This document shows, in pieces, positions 6,649 through 14,225 of a stretch of DNA of 16,830 bases. The notes beneath the pieces were generated by a model, which was not told the DNA's origin, did not search any database, and saw only the letters and a list, made by a program, of their open reading frames with translations. Location of the stretch: NCBI GenBank assembly GCA_964407285.1, contig CAYOVG010000135.1, forward strand, positions 1-16,830. Direction: 5' to 3'. Position 1 is the first letter of the stretch; the number at the start of each line of letters is the position of its first letter. The position numbers were made by a program, and so were the translations under genes. Source of the DNA: CAYOVG01 sp964407285 (GTDB taxonomy: Bacteria; Desulfobacterota; Syntrophobacteria; Syntrophobacterales; Syntrophobacteraceae).

Positions 6649-7646
6649 TCCGCTACCTGTGCGGGCGCGCCGCTACGTATCTGATGGTGCTGGCTGTCGC
6701 GCTGACGGTCAATTTCTTCCTGCCCCGAGCGATTCCAGGAAATCCGCTCGAGGACTTGAGCGGCGGCATGGCGAGCCTTCCGGTGCGGCTCGACTCACAG
6801 ACCCTCGACGCTCTGAAGAGCTACTACGGGCTCGACAAACCGCTCGCCGGCCAGTTCCTCGAATACCTGAAGGGGCTGGGACGCGGATACCTCGGCTATT
6901 CCATAAGCTACCGGACTCCCGTGGCGAAGCTCCTGCTGGAGCGGTTCCCCTGGACCCTGTTCGTGAGCGTGAGCGCCCTCGCGCTCTGCTTCGCGACCGC
7001 GCTCCTGCTGGGGGCCCGCCCGACATCCGGGGATGGAAACGGGAGCGGGAACGGGAACGAAAAGGAATGGCGCGTGCTCGCCCCCGCCATTGTCCTGGAG
7101 AGCATGCCGCCGTTCGTGCTGGGAAGCCTGCTCCTGGTCCTTCTGAGCGTCAAGTTCCCGATCTTCCCGCTCACCGGAGCATACAGCGCCTTCGCGGACC
7201 TTCGAGGGGCGGCCGGGATACTGGACATACTGCGCCACGCGGCGTTGCCCGTGCTGGTGCTCGCGGCTTCGAGCGCCTTCTCGGCCTACCTCGTCGTGAG
7301 GAGTTCGGTGCTGATGGCGAAAAACGAGCCGTACGTGCTCATGGCGGAGGTGAAGGGGCTCTCCGGGCGGATGATCCGCTACCGCTACGTGCTCCGAAAC
7401 GCGCTGCTGCCCATCGTGACTTTCTTCGGGCTGAGGCTGGCCTACTACTCCACGGGCAGGGCGATCCTGGTGGAAGTCTTCTTCGCCTATCCGGGCATCG
7501 GACGCCTGACTTACGAGGCGGTCCTGAACCACGACTACCCGCTGCTCCAGGGCGCCTTCCTGGCCTTTACCCTCTGGGTCCTCCTCATCAATTTCTGTAC
7601 GGACTGCCTGTACGCGAGTCTGGACCCGAGGGTCAAGGAGGTCTGA
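6645..7646 (+). CDS. ABC importer permease 1 (DppB/NikB type)
   Basis: 333 residues, normal for the first permease of dipeptide/nickel importers. It starts with a transmembrane helix (TYLMVLAVALTVNFFLPRAI) followed by the family's periplasmic block GNPLEDL...LKSYYGLDKPLAGQFLEYLK and GYLGYSISYRTPVAKLLLER. More helices follow, then the EAA-like cytoplasmic loop (YVLMAEVKGLSGRMIRYRYV) that contacts the ATPases, and the end VLLINFCTDCLYASLDPRVK. The GTG at 6645 overlaps the preceding TGA and has GGGGG upstream; an ATG-led extension inside the previous gene was rejected. Its stop is three bases before the next start. The loop after the second helix contains an unusual GDGNGSGNGN run encoded by CGGGAA-like micro-repeats (7038-7064). 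Partner of the permease that follows; substrate unknown. Confidence 0.92.
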   Translation: MIRYLCGRAATYLMVLAVALTVNFFLPRAIPGNPLEDLSGGMASLPVRLDSQTLDALKSYYGLDKPLAGQFLEYLKGLGRGYLGYSISYRTPVAKLLLERFPWTLFVSVSALALCFATALLLGARPTSGDGNGSGNGNEKEWRVLAPAIVLESMPPFVLGSLLLVLLSVKFPIFPLTGAYSAFADLRGAAGILDILRHAALPVLVLAASSAFSAYLVVRSSVLMAKNEPYVLMAEVKGLSGRMIRYRYVLRNALLPIVTFFGLRLAYYSTGRAILVEVFFAYPGIGRLTYEAVLNHDYPLLQGAFLAFTLWVLLINFCTDCLYASLDPRVKEV

Positions 7647-7649
7647 TCC

Positions 7650-8498
7650 GTGCACACATGGAAAGAATTGACGGCATCTGTATGGAATCGGCCGCCGGGG
7701 AGAATGGGAATTCGCGGAACGCTGCTCCTGTGCGCCCTCGTCGTGGTGAGTTGCTTCTGGCTCCCTTACGCTCCGGACGCGGTTACGGGACCGAGCCTCT
7801 CCCCGCCGGACAGACTGCATCTACTGGGCACCAACGGACTCGGACAGGACATCCTGAGCCAGGTGCTCGTCGGGTGCCGCATCTCCCTCCTGACCGCCCT
7901 GGTGGTCGGCTTTGCCGCGACGGGCATCGGCTTCATCGTGGGGGCCGCCGCGGGGTACTATCCCGAGCGACTGGGCGTTGCGCTCATGCGGCTGGTGGAC
8001 GTGCTGATGACCATCCCGAGACTCCCGACGGTCATCCTGCTCGCCGTGTTCCTGCGGCCGCGCCTCGTAAACGTCTGGGGAGTCCTCGTATTCCTGTCGT
8101 GGCCGGGAGTGGCCCGAACCATCCGGGCGCAGGTGCTCTCGCTCCGGGAGCGGGATTTCATCCGGTTCGCTCGTTTTTCGGGGGCCGGTTTCACTTATGT
8201 GCTGCGGCGCCATCTCATGCAGGACCTCTCGCCGCTCCTGGTGGCCAAGGCGGCCGGGGTGGCCGGGCATGCCATCTTCACCGAAGCCACGCTGGGCTTT
8301 CTGGCCCTGGGAGACCCCACCATGAGAAGCTGGGGACTGATGATCCGAAACGCCCTCGACTATCCCGGGCTCCTCTGGACTCCGGCCTGGAGCTGGTGGC
8401 TGCTCCCGCCCTGCATTCTCGTGAGCTATGCGGTGCTTTCCCTCACGCTGGCGGGCTACGGCGTGGACGAAGCCCTGCGCCGGGAGGAGTGGCGCTGA
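7650..8498 (+). CDS. ABC importer permease 2 (DppC/NikC type)
   Basis: 282 residues, a typical length for the second permease of the peptide/nickel class. The N-terminal helix (TLLLCALVVVSCFWLPYAPD) is followed by the family marker LLGTNGLGQDILSQVLVGCRISL, four further hydrophobic segments and the EAA loop RFARFSGAGFTYVLRRHLMQ. The segment FTEATLGFLALGDPTMRSWG is also characteristic. The GTG at 7650 is supported by AAGGAGG at 7635-7641, the best ribosome site in this operon, with an eight-base spacer. The stop codon shares a base with the next ATG. It should form a heterodimeric channel with permease 1 and use the two ATPases encoded downstream. Confidence 0.93.
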   Translation: MHTWKELTASVWNRPPGRMGIRGTLLLCALVVVSCFWLPYAPDAVTGPSLSPPDRLHLLGTNGLGQDILSQVLVGCRISLLTALVVGFAATGIGFIVGAAAGYYPERLGVALMRLVDVLMTIPRLPTVILLAVFLRPRLVNVWGVLVFLSWPGVARTIRAQVLSLRERDFIRFARFSGAGFTYVLRRHLMQDLSPLLVAKAAGVAGHAIFTEATLGFLALGDPTMRSWGLMIRNALDYPGLLWTPAWSWWLLPPCILVSYAVLSLTLAGYGVDEALRREEWR

Positions 8499-9838
8499 TG
8501 GGTATCGAAGCCGAAAAGACGGACGGCGAAGAGACGTCGGTCGTACGCAAGGAGATCGCACGGATGGCTGATGTACGCATGATGGAAGCGCCTGCGGCGG
8601 ATGTGCGCATGATGGAGGCGCGTACGGCGGATGCGCGGAGGACGACGCTGATCGAGTCCCGCAGCCTGACTCTCCGGGCGGGGAAGAACATTTTTCCGGC
8701 GTGGGAGATCGACCTCGAACTGCGAGAGGGCGACCGGCTCGCCGTCGTGGGCGAGTCCGGCGGCGGCAAAACCAGCCTCGCGTGGGCGCTGATCGGGCGG
8801 CCTCTGCCGGGGCAGACGGTTTTCGGAGGGGATGTCCTCTTCCACGGAGAGAGTCTTTCCGCCATGCCCCGGGAGGAGCGGGCGAACCTCTACTACCGGC
8901 GTATCGCGCTGGTTCCGCAAAATGCGCAGAACACCTTCCACCCCGCCCAGCCCCTATGGAAGTCCGCGAGGGAAGTGGCGCGGAAAGGCCGGGAGGACCG
9001 GGAGGCGGGACTCCGGAGAGAGAGACTCCGAAGCGGCGGAGTCCGGGAAACTGAAATGCGCGGCGCTGAAGTTCCCGGAGGAAGGCCTCGTGGAGCGGCG
9101 TTTCCCGGAGTGAGCATCCGTGGAGCGGCGCGTCGGAGGATGATGGGGTTCCATGGAACGGGATACCGCCGGGAACACATCCTGGATCTTCTCGAACCTC
9201 TCAGCCGCCCGCTGGATCTCCCCCTCCCCTTGTGGACCCGCTACCCCCACCAGCTCTCGGGCGGCCAGAAACAGCGCATGGCCCTCGCCCTGGCTCTGCT
9301 GAACGACCCCGAACTCCTGCTCCTCGACGAACCGACGAATGCCCTGGACGAGTACACACGGGAAACGGTGATCGCTTTTGTTGACGACTGGATATCCGCC
9401 CGCCGCGCCTGCGCCGTCGTCTTCACGCACGACATCGGCCTTGCCGCCGGATGGGCGCAACGCATTGCGGTGCTATACCGTGGTGAAATAGTGGAGGAAA
9501 TCCCGGTGCGAAAGCCCCGGGGTCCGGCGGAAGCGATGGAAGCGCCGGGAACGGAGGGTGAATCGGGGCGAATCGCCGGAATGGGAGGAATTAGGGGAGG
9601 GTCGATGATTCAGGCGGCGGCTCTGCATCCCTATACGTTGGGGCTCCTGGACGCCGCGATCCGGCTCGGGGACCCGCCCCTCAGCCGCAACGGCATTCCC
9701 GGGCATGCGCTTCCCTTATCGAGTCCTCCGCAAGGGTGCTGCTTCTGCGAGCGGTGCCTCCATGCCGTGGAAAGGTGTCTGCGGGAGCGGCCCGGCGTGC
9801 ATCGGCGAGACGACCACAAGGTGAGGTGTTTCAGGTGA
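8498..9838 (+). CDS. ABC importer ATPase 1 (DppD/NikD type) with repeat insertions
   Basis: 446 residues, well over the usual 270-330 for this family. The ATPase is complete: Walker A GESGGGKT (85-92), Q-loop Gln 141, signature LSGGQ (253-257), Walker B LLLLDEP (273-279), H-loop His 311. The C-terminal Cys cluster (414, 415, 417, 420, 427, 444) matches the Cys motif of DppD/OppD-type ATPases. Extra length comes from three lineage-specific segments: an N-terminal duplicated DVRMMEA(P/R) repeat (about 25-47), an Arg/Gly-rich decapeptide repeat between Q-loop and signature (about 160-220), and a Gly/Glu/Ala-rich insert before the C-terminal motif (about 340-370). All are in frame. The ATG at 8498 has GGAGGAG at 8483-8489. 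The partner ATPase is not the next gene; an fmdE-family gene lies between. Confidence 0.9.
   Translation: MGIEAEKTDGEETSVVRKEIARMADVRMMEAPAADVRMMEARTADARRTTLIESRSLTLRAGKNIFPAWEIDLELREGDRLAVVGESGGGKTSLAWALIGRPLPGQTVFGGDVLFHGESLSAMPREERANLYYRRIALVPQNAQNTFHPAQPLWKSAREVARKGREDREAGLRRERLRSGGVRETEMRGAEVPGGRPRGAAFPGVSIRGAARRRMMGFHGTGYRREHILDLLEPLSRPLDLPLPLWTRYPHQLSGGQKQRMALALALLNDPELLLLDEPTNALDEYTRETVIAFVDDWISARRACAVVFTHDIGLAAGWAQRIAVLYRGEIVEEIPVRKPRGPAEAMEAPGTEGESGRIAGMGGIRGGSMIQAAALHPYTLGLLDAAIRLGDPPLSRNGIPGHALPLSSPPQGCCFCERCLHAVERCLRERPGVHRRDDHKVRCFR
8570..8639 (+). repeat. 30-bp tandem repeat near the ATPase 1 start
   Basis: Two full 30-bp units (8570-8599 and 8600-8629) differing at five positions, followed by a partial third starting GATGCGCGG. 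They encode DVRMMEAPAA, DVRMMEARTA and DARRT, a decapeptide periodicity ahead of the ATPase domain. Four Met codons fall within the two full units; true translation start could therefore be later than 8498. Confidence 0.85.
9011..9130 (+). repeat. Decapeptide/30-bp repeat array inside ATPase 1
   Basis: The clearest pair is 9071-9100 and 9101-9130, 30-bp units sharing TCCCGGAG and CGTGGAGCGGCG at the same offsets. Two weaker units precede them. The encoded periods read LRRERLRSGG, VRETEMRGAE, VPGGRPRGAA, FPGVSIRGAA. The array sits in the helical subdomain between Q-loop and LSGGQ. Confidence 0.75.
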
Positions 9839-9933
9839 AACGAGAAGAAGACGGAACGGCGATTTGCCGAAACGGCAATGGCCGAAGACATCCGAAACGC
9901 ACGTTCGACAAGGATAAGAAAGGAGAAAAGACG

Positions 9934-10557
9934 ATGACGACGATGACGGAATCGGAATTACCGCTGGATCTTCAGGAAGCCGTCAAATTCCATGGACACA
10001 TGTGCCCCGGCCTGGCCATCGGATACCGGGCGGCCCTGGCCGCCCGGGAGCGCCTGGCGGTCGAGCGTCCCGAGGATGAAGAACTGGTTGCGATTGTGGA
10101 ATCGGACGGATGCGGCATCGATGCGATCCAGGCGCTGCTCGGATGCACCCTGGGGAAAGGAAACCTGATCTACCGGGACCACGGAAAGCAAATTTACACC
10201 GTGATCGACAGAAAACGCGGCAAAGCGGTAAGGGTCGCCATGAAGCCCGGTCCGTTTCGAAGAACGCCCGAACAGGAGGCGCTCTTTCAGAAATTCCTGA
10301 GCGGGCAGGCGTCGGAAGAGGAGATGAAGGCGTTTCGGGCTTTCCAGAAGCAACGTTCGGATGAGCTTCTGAAGGCCGAACTGGACGGACTGTTCAAGAT
10401 AGAAGACGTGTCGCCGGAAGCGCCGGGGAAAGCCCGCATCTTCAAATCCGTGACCTGCGGTTTTTGCGGAGAGGAAGTCATGGAGCCGCGGGCGAGGATT
10501 CGGGACGGAAAGGTGGCCTGTATTCCCTGTTCCGAAACCTACAGCCGGGGATGGTAG
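9934..10557 (+). CDS. FmdE-family protein, cytoplasmic, with C-terminal zinc ribbon
   Basis: 207 residues without a signal peptide. The N-terminal FmdE domain has its hallmark FHGHMCPGLAIGYRA (19-33; HGHMCPG 20-26), then ESDGCGIDAIQALLGCTLGK (56-75) and NLIYRDHGKQIYTV. The C-terminus is a zinc ribbon: CGFC (175-178) and CIPC (196-199). FmdE was named from formylmethanofuran dehydrogenase operons; the family binds metal through the conserved His/Cys residues, but its biochemical role is not settled. The ATG at 9934 follows AAAGGAG at the right spacing; an earlier in-frame start inside ATPase 1 was rejected. Its position between the two ATPase genes of one importer suggests it handles the imported substrate, perhaps a metal or metal-containing cofactor. 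That last point is inference. Confidence 0.9.
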   Translation: MTTMTESELPLDLQEAVKFHGHMCPGLAIGYRAALAARERLAVERPEDEELVAIVESDGCGIDAIQALLGCTLGKGNLIYRDHGKQIYTVIDRKRGKAVRVAMKPGPFRRTPEQEALFQKFLSGQASEEEMKAFRAFQKQRSDELLKAELDGLFKIEDVSPEAPGKARIFKSVTCGFCGEEVMEPRARIRDGKVACIPCSETYSRGW

Positions 10558-10585
10558 AGACCCCGCGGCTGGGAGTTAACGCAAT

Positions 10586-10727
10586 GCTCCGCATGTGGAA
10601 CCGGCATAACGAGGAGGCAAGGCTCCGCATGCGGTAACGGCATAATGGCATAATGAAAACGCAGGGTTCCGCATGCGGTAACGGCGCAACGAGGTTTCGT
10701 CCCCACCCCTGCTCACCGCATGCGCGG
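10586..10727. repeat. Four palindromic CCGCATGCGG-like repeats between fmdE-family gene and ATPase 2
   Basis: The 282-base gap at 10558-10839 contains no gene but carries related repeats: CCGCATGTGG (10589-10598), CCGCATGCGG (10625-10634 and 10669-10678) and CCGCATGCGCGG (10716-10727). In the first three, the longer context is also shared, with a GCTCC or GTTCC entry and a GTAACGGC- or GAACCGGC-type exit, twice followed by CAACGAGG or ATAACGAGG. Spacings are 36, 44 and 47 bases. The core is a 10-bp perfect palindrome and could be an operator cluster or a short dispersed repeat. A CGCATGCG core also occurs at 4631-4638 before the ABC operon. Confidence 0.75.
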
Positions 10728-10839
10728 GAGCGTGGGAAAGACGAAGCGTTGCCCGCCATAAACAGATTCATCGACGCCGTCCGCGGACGACGGATGGGAA
10801 GAATCCCGAAATCGGAGAAAACAAAAGGAGTGCGGCGGG

Positions 10840-11616
10840 GTGGAGCGGCATGAACTCCTCGATGTCCGGGGGGTGTTCAAGAGGCTGGTGTCCGGGCGGA
10901 GTTCCATCGAGGTTCTCAAAGGGGTGGATCTGGCGCTTTCAACAGGCGAAACGGTCGCGCTCGTCGGGCCGTCGGGAGCGGGGAAGACCACCCTTTTGCA
11001 CATACTCGCGGGCCTTGTCGGGGCCGATGCGGGAAAGGCCCGCTTCAACGGAGCGGACCTCCCCCTCGAAGAAACTCACCGCGGGCGGGAAAGGATGTCC
11101 ATGGTCTTTCAGGACCCTTACGCCGCGATCTCCCCGCACCTTCGCATCGGGGATACGGTCCTGGAGCCGCTCAGGATAGCCGGCTGCGGGGAAAACCTTC
11201 ATCAGCGGGCCTGCGACGCCCTTTCGTCCGTCTGTCTCGACCCTCCCGAAGCTTACCTGGAATGCTTCCCGCATCGGCTTTCGGGCGGGCAGCGGCAACG
11301 GGTTGCGATTGCCCGCGCCATCATAACCCGACCGGCCTTGCTTCTCGCCGATGAGCCCACATCCATGCTGGACGCTTCGGCGGGCGTCGGCATCCTGAAT
11401 CTCTTTCGCCGCCTCACGGCCGGCGGAATGACCATCCTCGTTACGGTCCACGACCTGGCGACCGCGTGTTACGTGGCGGACCGCATACTGGTTCTCTTCG
11501 AGGGAAAACTGGTGGAGGAGGGAAAACCGCGCGACGTGCTGTCCAACCCCCGGCACGAAGTGACCCGCAGGCTCGTCGCGGCGGCAAGAGGCGCCTCCCG
11601 TGGCTCCCACCCCTGA
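10840..11616 (+). CDS. ABC importer ATPase 2 (DppF/NikE type)
   Basis: 258 residues, normal for the second ATPase of nickel/peptide importers. Motifs are complete: Walker A GPSGAGKT (43-50), Q-loop Gln 91 in VFQDPYAAISPHLRIGDTV, signature LSGGQRQR (148-155 region), Walker B ALLLADEP (166-173) and H-loop His 204. The QDPYAAISP block is the DppF/OppF/NikE form of the Q-loop region. The C-terminus is short, without the Cys motif of ATPase 1, as is common for NikE. The GTG at 10840 is preceded by AAAGGAG at 10824-10830. It is separated from the rest of the importer by the fmdE-family gene and a repeat-bearing gap, but no other unpaired ATPase is nearby, so it most likely pairs with ATPase 1. Confidence 0.9.
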   Translation: MERHELLDVRGVFKRLVSGRSSIEVLKGVDLALSTGETVALVGPSGAGKTTLLHILAGLVGADAGKARFNGADLPLEETHRGRERMSMVFQDPYAAISPHLRIGDTVLEPLRIAGCGENLHQRACDALSSVCLDPPEAYLECFPHRLSGGQRQRVAIARAIITRPALLLADEPTSMLDASAGVGILNLFRRLTAGGMTILVTVHDLATACYVADRILVLFEGKLVEEGKPRDVLSNPRHEVTRRLVAAARGASRGSHP

Positions 11617-11895
11617 ATGGGGATTTGTACTGCGCGCTCACGTTCCAGGATGCTCGGTAGTACTCAGTATGTCCTCATAAAGTTGCTGTATCTTGTTTTC
11701 TACAACATCCCGGACGTGATCGTAATGACGGCGAGGATACGTGGAGGCTCGCCCACATCACAATCACGAGCGCTCAGCCTTGCGCCCATGGGGACGAACC
11801 CCGGCGCCGTACGGCCGTGATCCGTAAATCTGCCGCACAAGCCGCTCTCTTCCGCCCTGCGATTTCCGTCCCCCCCACCCCCTCGCTCCACGCTC
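11617..11895. other. Convergent intergenic region; no clear gene
   Basis: The two operons converge here. No strong intrinsic terminator is evident; a GGCGAG/CTCGCC stem (about 11730-11753) has no T-run. On the minus strand, 11757-11638 is a 39-codon open stretch with protein-like composition (DHVRDVVENKIQQLYEDIL) but no start codon or ribosome site. It could be the tail of a decayed gene or chance. Plus-strand ORFs lack ribosome sites. Confidence 0.4.
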
Positions 11896-14142
11896 TCAAA
11901 AATCCATCGACAGCTTCACCAGCCCCGTAAATGGCGCTCCCACAAGGTAGCTCGTGCTCCCGGACAGGGTGTCGTCACTGGAATTGATCACGGAAACGTA
12001 TTCACGATCGAACAGGTTATAAAGCTCCAGGGAGATCTTCAAGGCGTTGGCCTCGAGCACGTCCTTGAACGTATAGCTCATGACGAGGTCCGCCAGGAAG
12101 TATCCCCCCACTTCCTCCCTATGCTCCGGGTCGCCGAACCTGTTGCCCACGTACTTGAAAACAGGGCTTATTTCGAAATCGCGATACTTGTATACGAGTC
12201 CCGTCTTGATGAGCCACTTGGGAGTGTCGACGACCTGCCGGTCTTTCGTATTCAGCGTATTTCCGAGATAGGTGATGTTGTCGTCGTACCGGAGAATGGA
12301 ATAGGACGGATTGAAGAAAAGCGTCAGATTGTCGCCGATAAAGACGCTCGAATCGAGTTCGAAACCGTACCCGGTCGCATCCCCGATGTTTTGCTGATAG
12401 TTGAGCCTCACCCGCGGGTCGTACACCGTCGTGAGCAGGTCCCCGTGCTCGGAGTAAAACACGACCGGAACGAGTTCGAACCACTCGTGCCGGTACCTCG
12501 CTCCAAGTTCGTAGCTGTTCGATGTCTCCATGCCGTACCCGTTGAATAAATCGTTCAGCGTCACTCCGGCTCTCTGAAAGGCGCTCCTGTTCTGGTTGTA
12601 CAGGTTGACGATCGGCTGGTAGGAGTAGGGCCGGATCTGGTTCCTTCCGTAACTGGCGTATACCTGCAGTGAATCCAGTATGTTGTAGCTGAGTCCGACC
12701 GACGGGAGGAATTCGCTGTATTCCTTGGACTCCCGGTCGAGGTCTCCGGCCCTGTCGAGCCTTCCGGCCGTGGAGTTCCAGACGTACCCCACGCCGGCCG
12801 GATCTTTGTAATAGAAATACTTGACTCCCGCCTGCCAGTTGAAACCGAAAACACTCCCGGCCAGCTTGAGATAAGGACTATGAAGGATTCCGTTCCCGTC
12901 GTTTTCCGCATAGTTCGCATAGCCTCTGTACGCAAAGGTGACCGGATCGAAGTTCTCCATGTATATCTTCATATCCGACGATTCCACCCAATAACCGAGG
13001 CTTGCTTTCAGCAATGGAAACCTGGACTCGACCTCCGATATCAGACCGTATCGCTCGATGTCCCGGTTTCTTCTCTGGACGAGACCACCCTGGGAAGTGG
13101 AACCGTTCATGACCGTCGAATCTTCCAGGGAGTAGTAGGGTTTGAAATTGAGACTGAAGGTTTCGTTCAGCGTGAACGGTATGATGGAGAAGACATCCGT
13201 GTTGGTGAGGTCGGCGCGGTTGTGTTTGTAGTAGTAGATATCCTGGCTTCTCCTCCCGGTCAGGCTGCTGTTGTAGTCTTTTTCGTAGTTGCCGCCGAGG
13301 TCCCGGACTTCGGAATAGACGAGCGGCCTGTAGAGGTCCTGCCGGATATCGTTGAAATTGAACCACAGCTTCATATTGTCTCGAGCCGTGATGGGCTGAT
13401 CGATCATAAAGTTCGTGTTGTGCCTCGGGCCGACGTCACCGGGACCCTTCCACTTGCTCGCATCCGTATACGAATATGAAAGCGAGAAGCGGGTGTCTAC
13501 GGCCGGGACCGCGCCGGAATCCACCCGCAGGAACGTGCGGTGGTATTCGTTCATGCCGCCTGCCTGGCTCACATCGACCCCGAAATGCTCTTCGGGCCAC
13601 CGGGGTCTCAACTCGATGGCGCCCCCCCGCGCCCCTACACCGGTCCCCAGGTCCGCCGGAACCGCGCCTTTGTACACCGCGATCCCCTGTATGGTTTCGG
13701 TATCGTACAGGTAGTCCCGCGGCCCGATGGGGTTCCCGCCATAGTTCGGCACCCCCTCGACCGTCATCGCTCCGAGGTACCCGCGCACACCCCGGACGCG
13801 AATGTTTTTCTGCTCCGCCGCAAGACCGTACGGATCAGCGCTCTCCACGTTTATTCCCGGCAAAATGTCAATCGCCTCGTACACGCCGACATCGGCCTTG
13901 CTCCCCCCGATCTCCATGCCTTTCTTCGTTACTTCCTGGCCGGTGTAGACCGTTTCGTCGGTCTCTCGCGTGGGCCTCACTATCTTCTCGCCCGTAACGA
14001 CGATCCCGTCGAGCGTTGCTTCCTCCACCGCCGGACCGGAAGCGGAAGTAACCGGAGCCTCGGCCCGAGCCGGTACGGCCACGCTCACCTGTTGGCCGGC
14101 AACGGCGATCAAATACATCAAAAACAGCAGCCCCCTTCTCAC
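11896..14142 (-). CDS. TonB-dependent outer-membrane receptor
   Basis: 748 residues. An N-terminal signal peptide (RRGLLFLMYLIAVAGQQVSVAVPARA) is followed by a TonB-box-like LDGIVVTGE, a plug domain (about 60-175, with VYEAIDILPGINVES, NIRVRGVRGYLGAMTVEGVP, IAVYKGAVPADLGTGVGARG) and a beta-barrel of alternating aromatic/polar strands. The C-terminal stretch (YNLFDREYVSVINS ... GLVKLSMDF) ends in Phe as outer-membrane barrels do. It should import a scarce ligand using TonB-ExbBD energy. A GTG at 14157 also opens this frame, but the bases after it (GGAGG at 14153-14149) form a ribosome site correctly spaced for the GTG at 14142, so I chose 14142. It is last in a minus-strand operon behind a flavin reductase and an exported FmdE-like protein, and faces the ABC importer. 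Ligand unknown; a metal complex is plausible. Confidence 0.92.
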   Translation of the reverse strand: MRRGLLFLMYLIAVAGQQVSVAVPARAEAPVTSASGPAVEEATLDGIVVTGEKIVRPTRETDETVYTGQEVTKKGMEIGGSKADVGVYEAIDILPGINVESADPYGLAAEQKNIRVRGVRGYLGAMTVEGVPNYGGNPIGPRDYLYDTETIQGIAVYKGAVPADLGTGVGARGGAIELRPRWPEEHFGVDVSQAGGMNEYHRTFLRVDSGAVPAVDTRFSLSYSYTDASKWKGPGDVGPRHNTNFMIDQPITARDNMKLWFNFNDIRQDLYRPLVYSEVRDLGGNYEKDYNSSLTGRRSQDIYYYKHNRADLTNTDVFSIIPFTLNETFSLNFKPYYSLEDSTVMNGSTSQGGLVQRRNRDIERYGLISEVESRFPLLKASLGYWVESSDMKIYMENFDPVTFAYRGYANYAENDGNGILHSPYLKLAGSVFGFNWQAGVKYFYYKDPAGVGYVWNSTAGRLDRAGDLDRESKEYSEFLPSVGLSYNILDSLQVYASYGRNQIRPYSYQPIVNLYNQNRSAFQRAGVTLNDLFNGYGMETSNSYELGARYRHEWFELVPVVFYSEHGDLLTTVYDPRVRLNYQQNIGDATGYGFELDSSVFIGDNLTLFFNPSYSILRYDDNITYLGNTLNTKDRQVVDTPKWLIKTGLVYKYRDFEISPVFKYVGNRFGDPEHREEVGGYFLADLVMSYTFKDVLEANALKISLELYNLFDREYVSVINSSDDTLSGSTSYLVGAPFTGLVKLSMDF

Positions 14143-14225
14143 TTCACCCCTCCTCACGATCTATCTTCTTCGCGTGCGCATATTCGGCAGTCGTCGGGCG
14201 ACCGGTTGTTCCGGACGCCGCCGTT

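Noticed and set aside
6659..8497. Long upstream extension of the ATPase 1 frame (reading through the two permease genes)
   Set aside because: The extension is out of frame with two clear permeases and is Arg/Pro-rich; the ATG at 8498 with GGAGGAG is the real start region.
10586..10727. CRISPR-like array
   Set aside because: Repeats are short, palindromic and unevenly spaced (36-47 bases), without unique spacers of constant length or cas genes.
11617..11820. 67-codon plus-strand ORF directly after ATPase 2
   Set aside because: The ATG next to the stop has no ribosome site and the product resembles no family.
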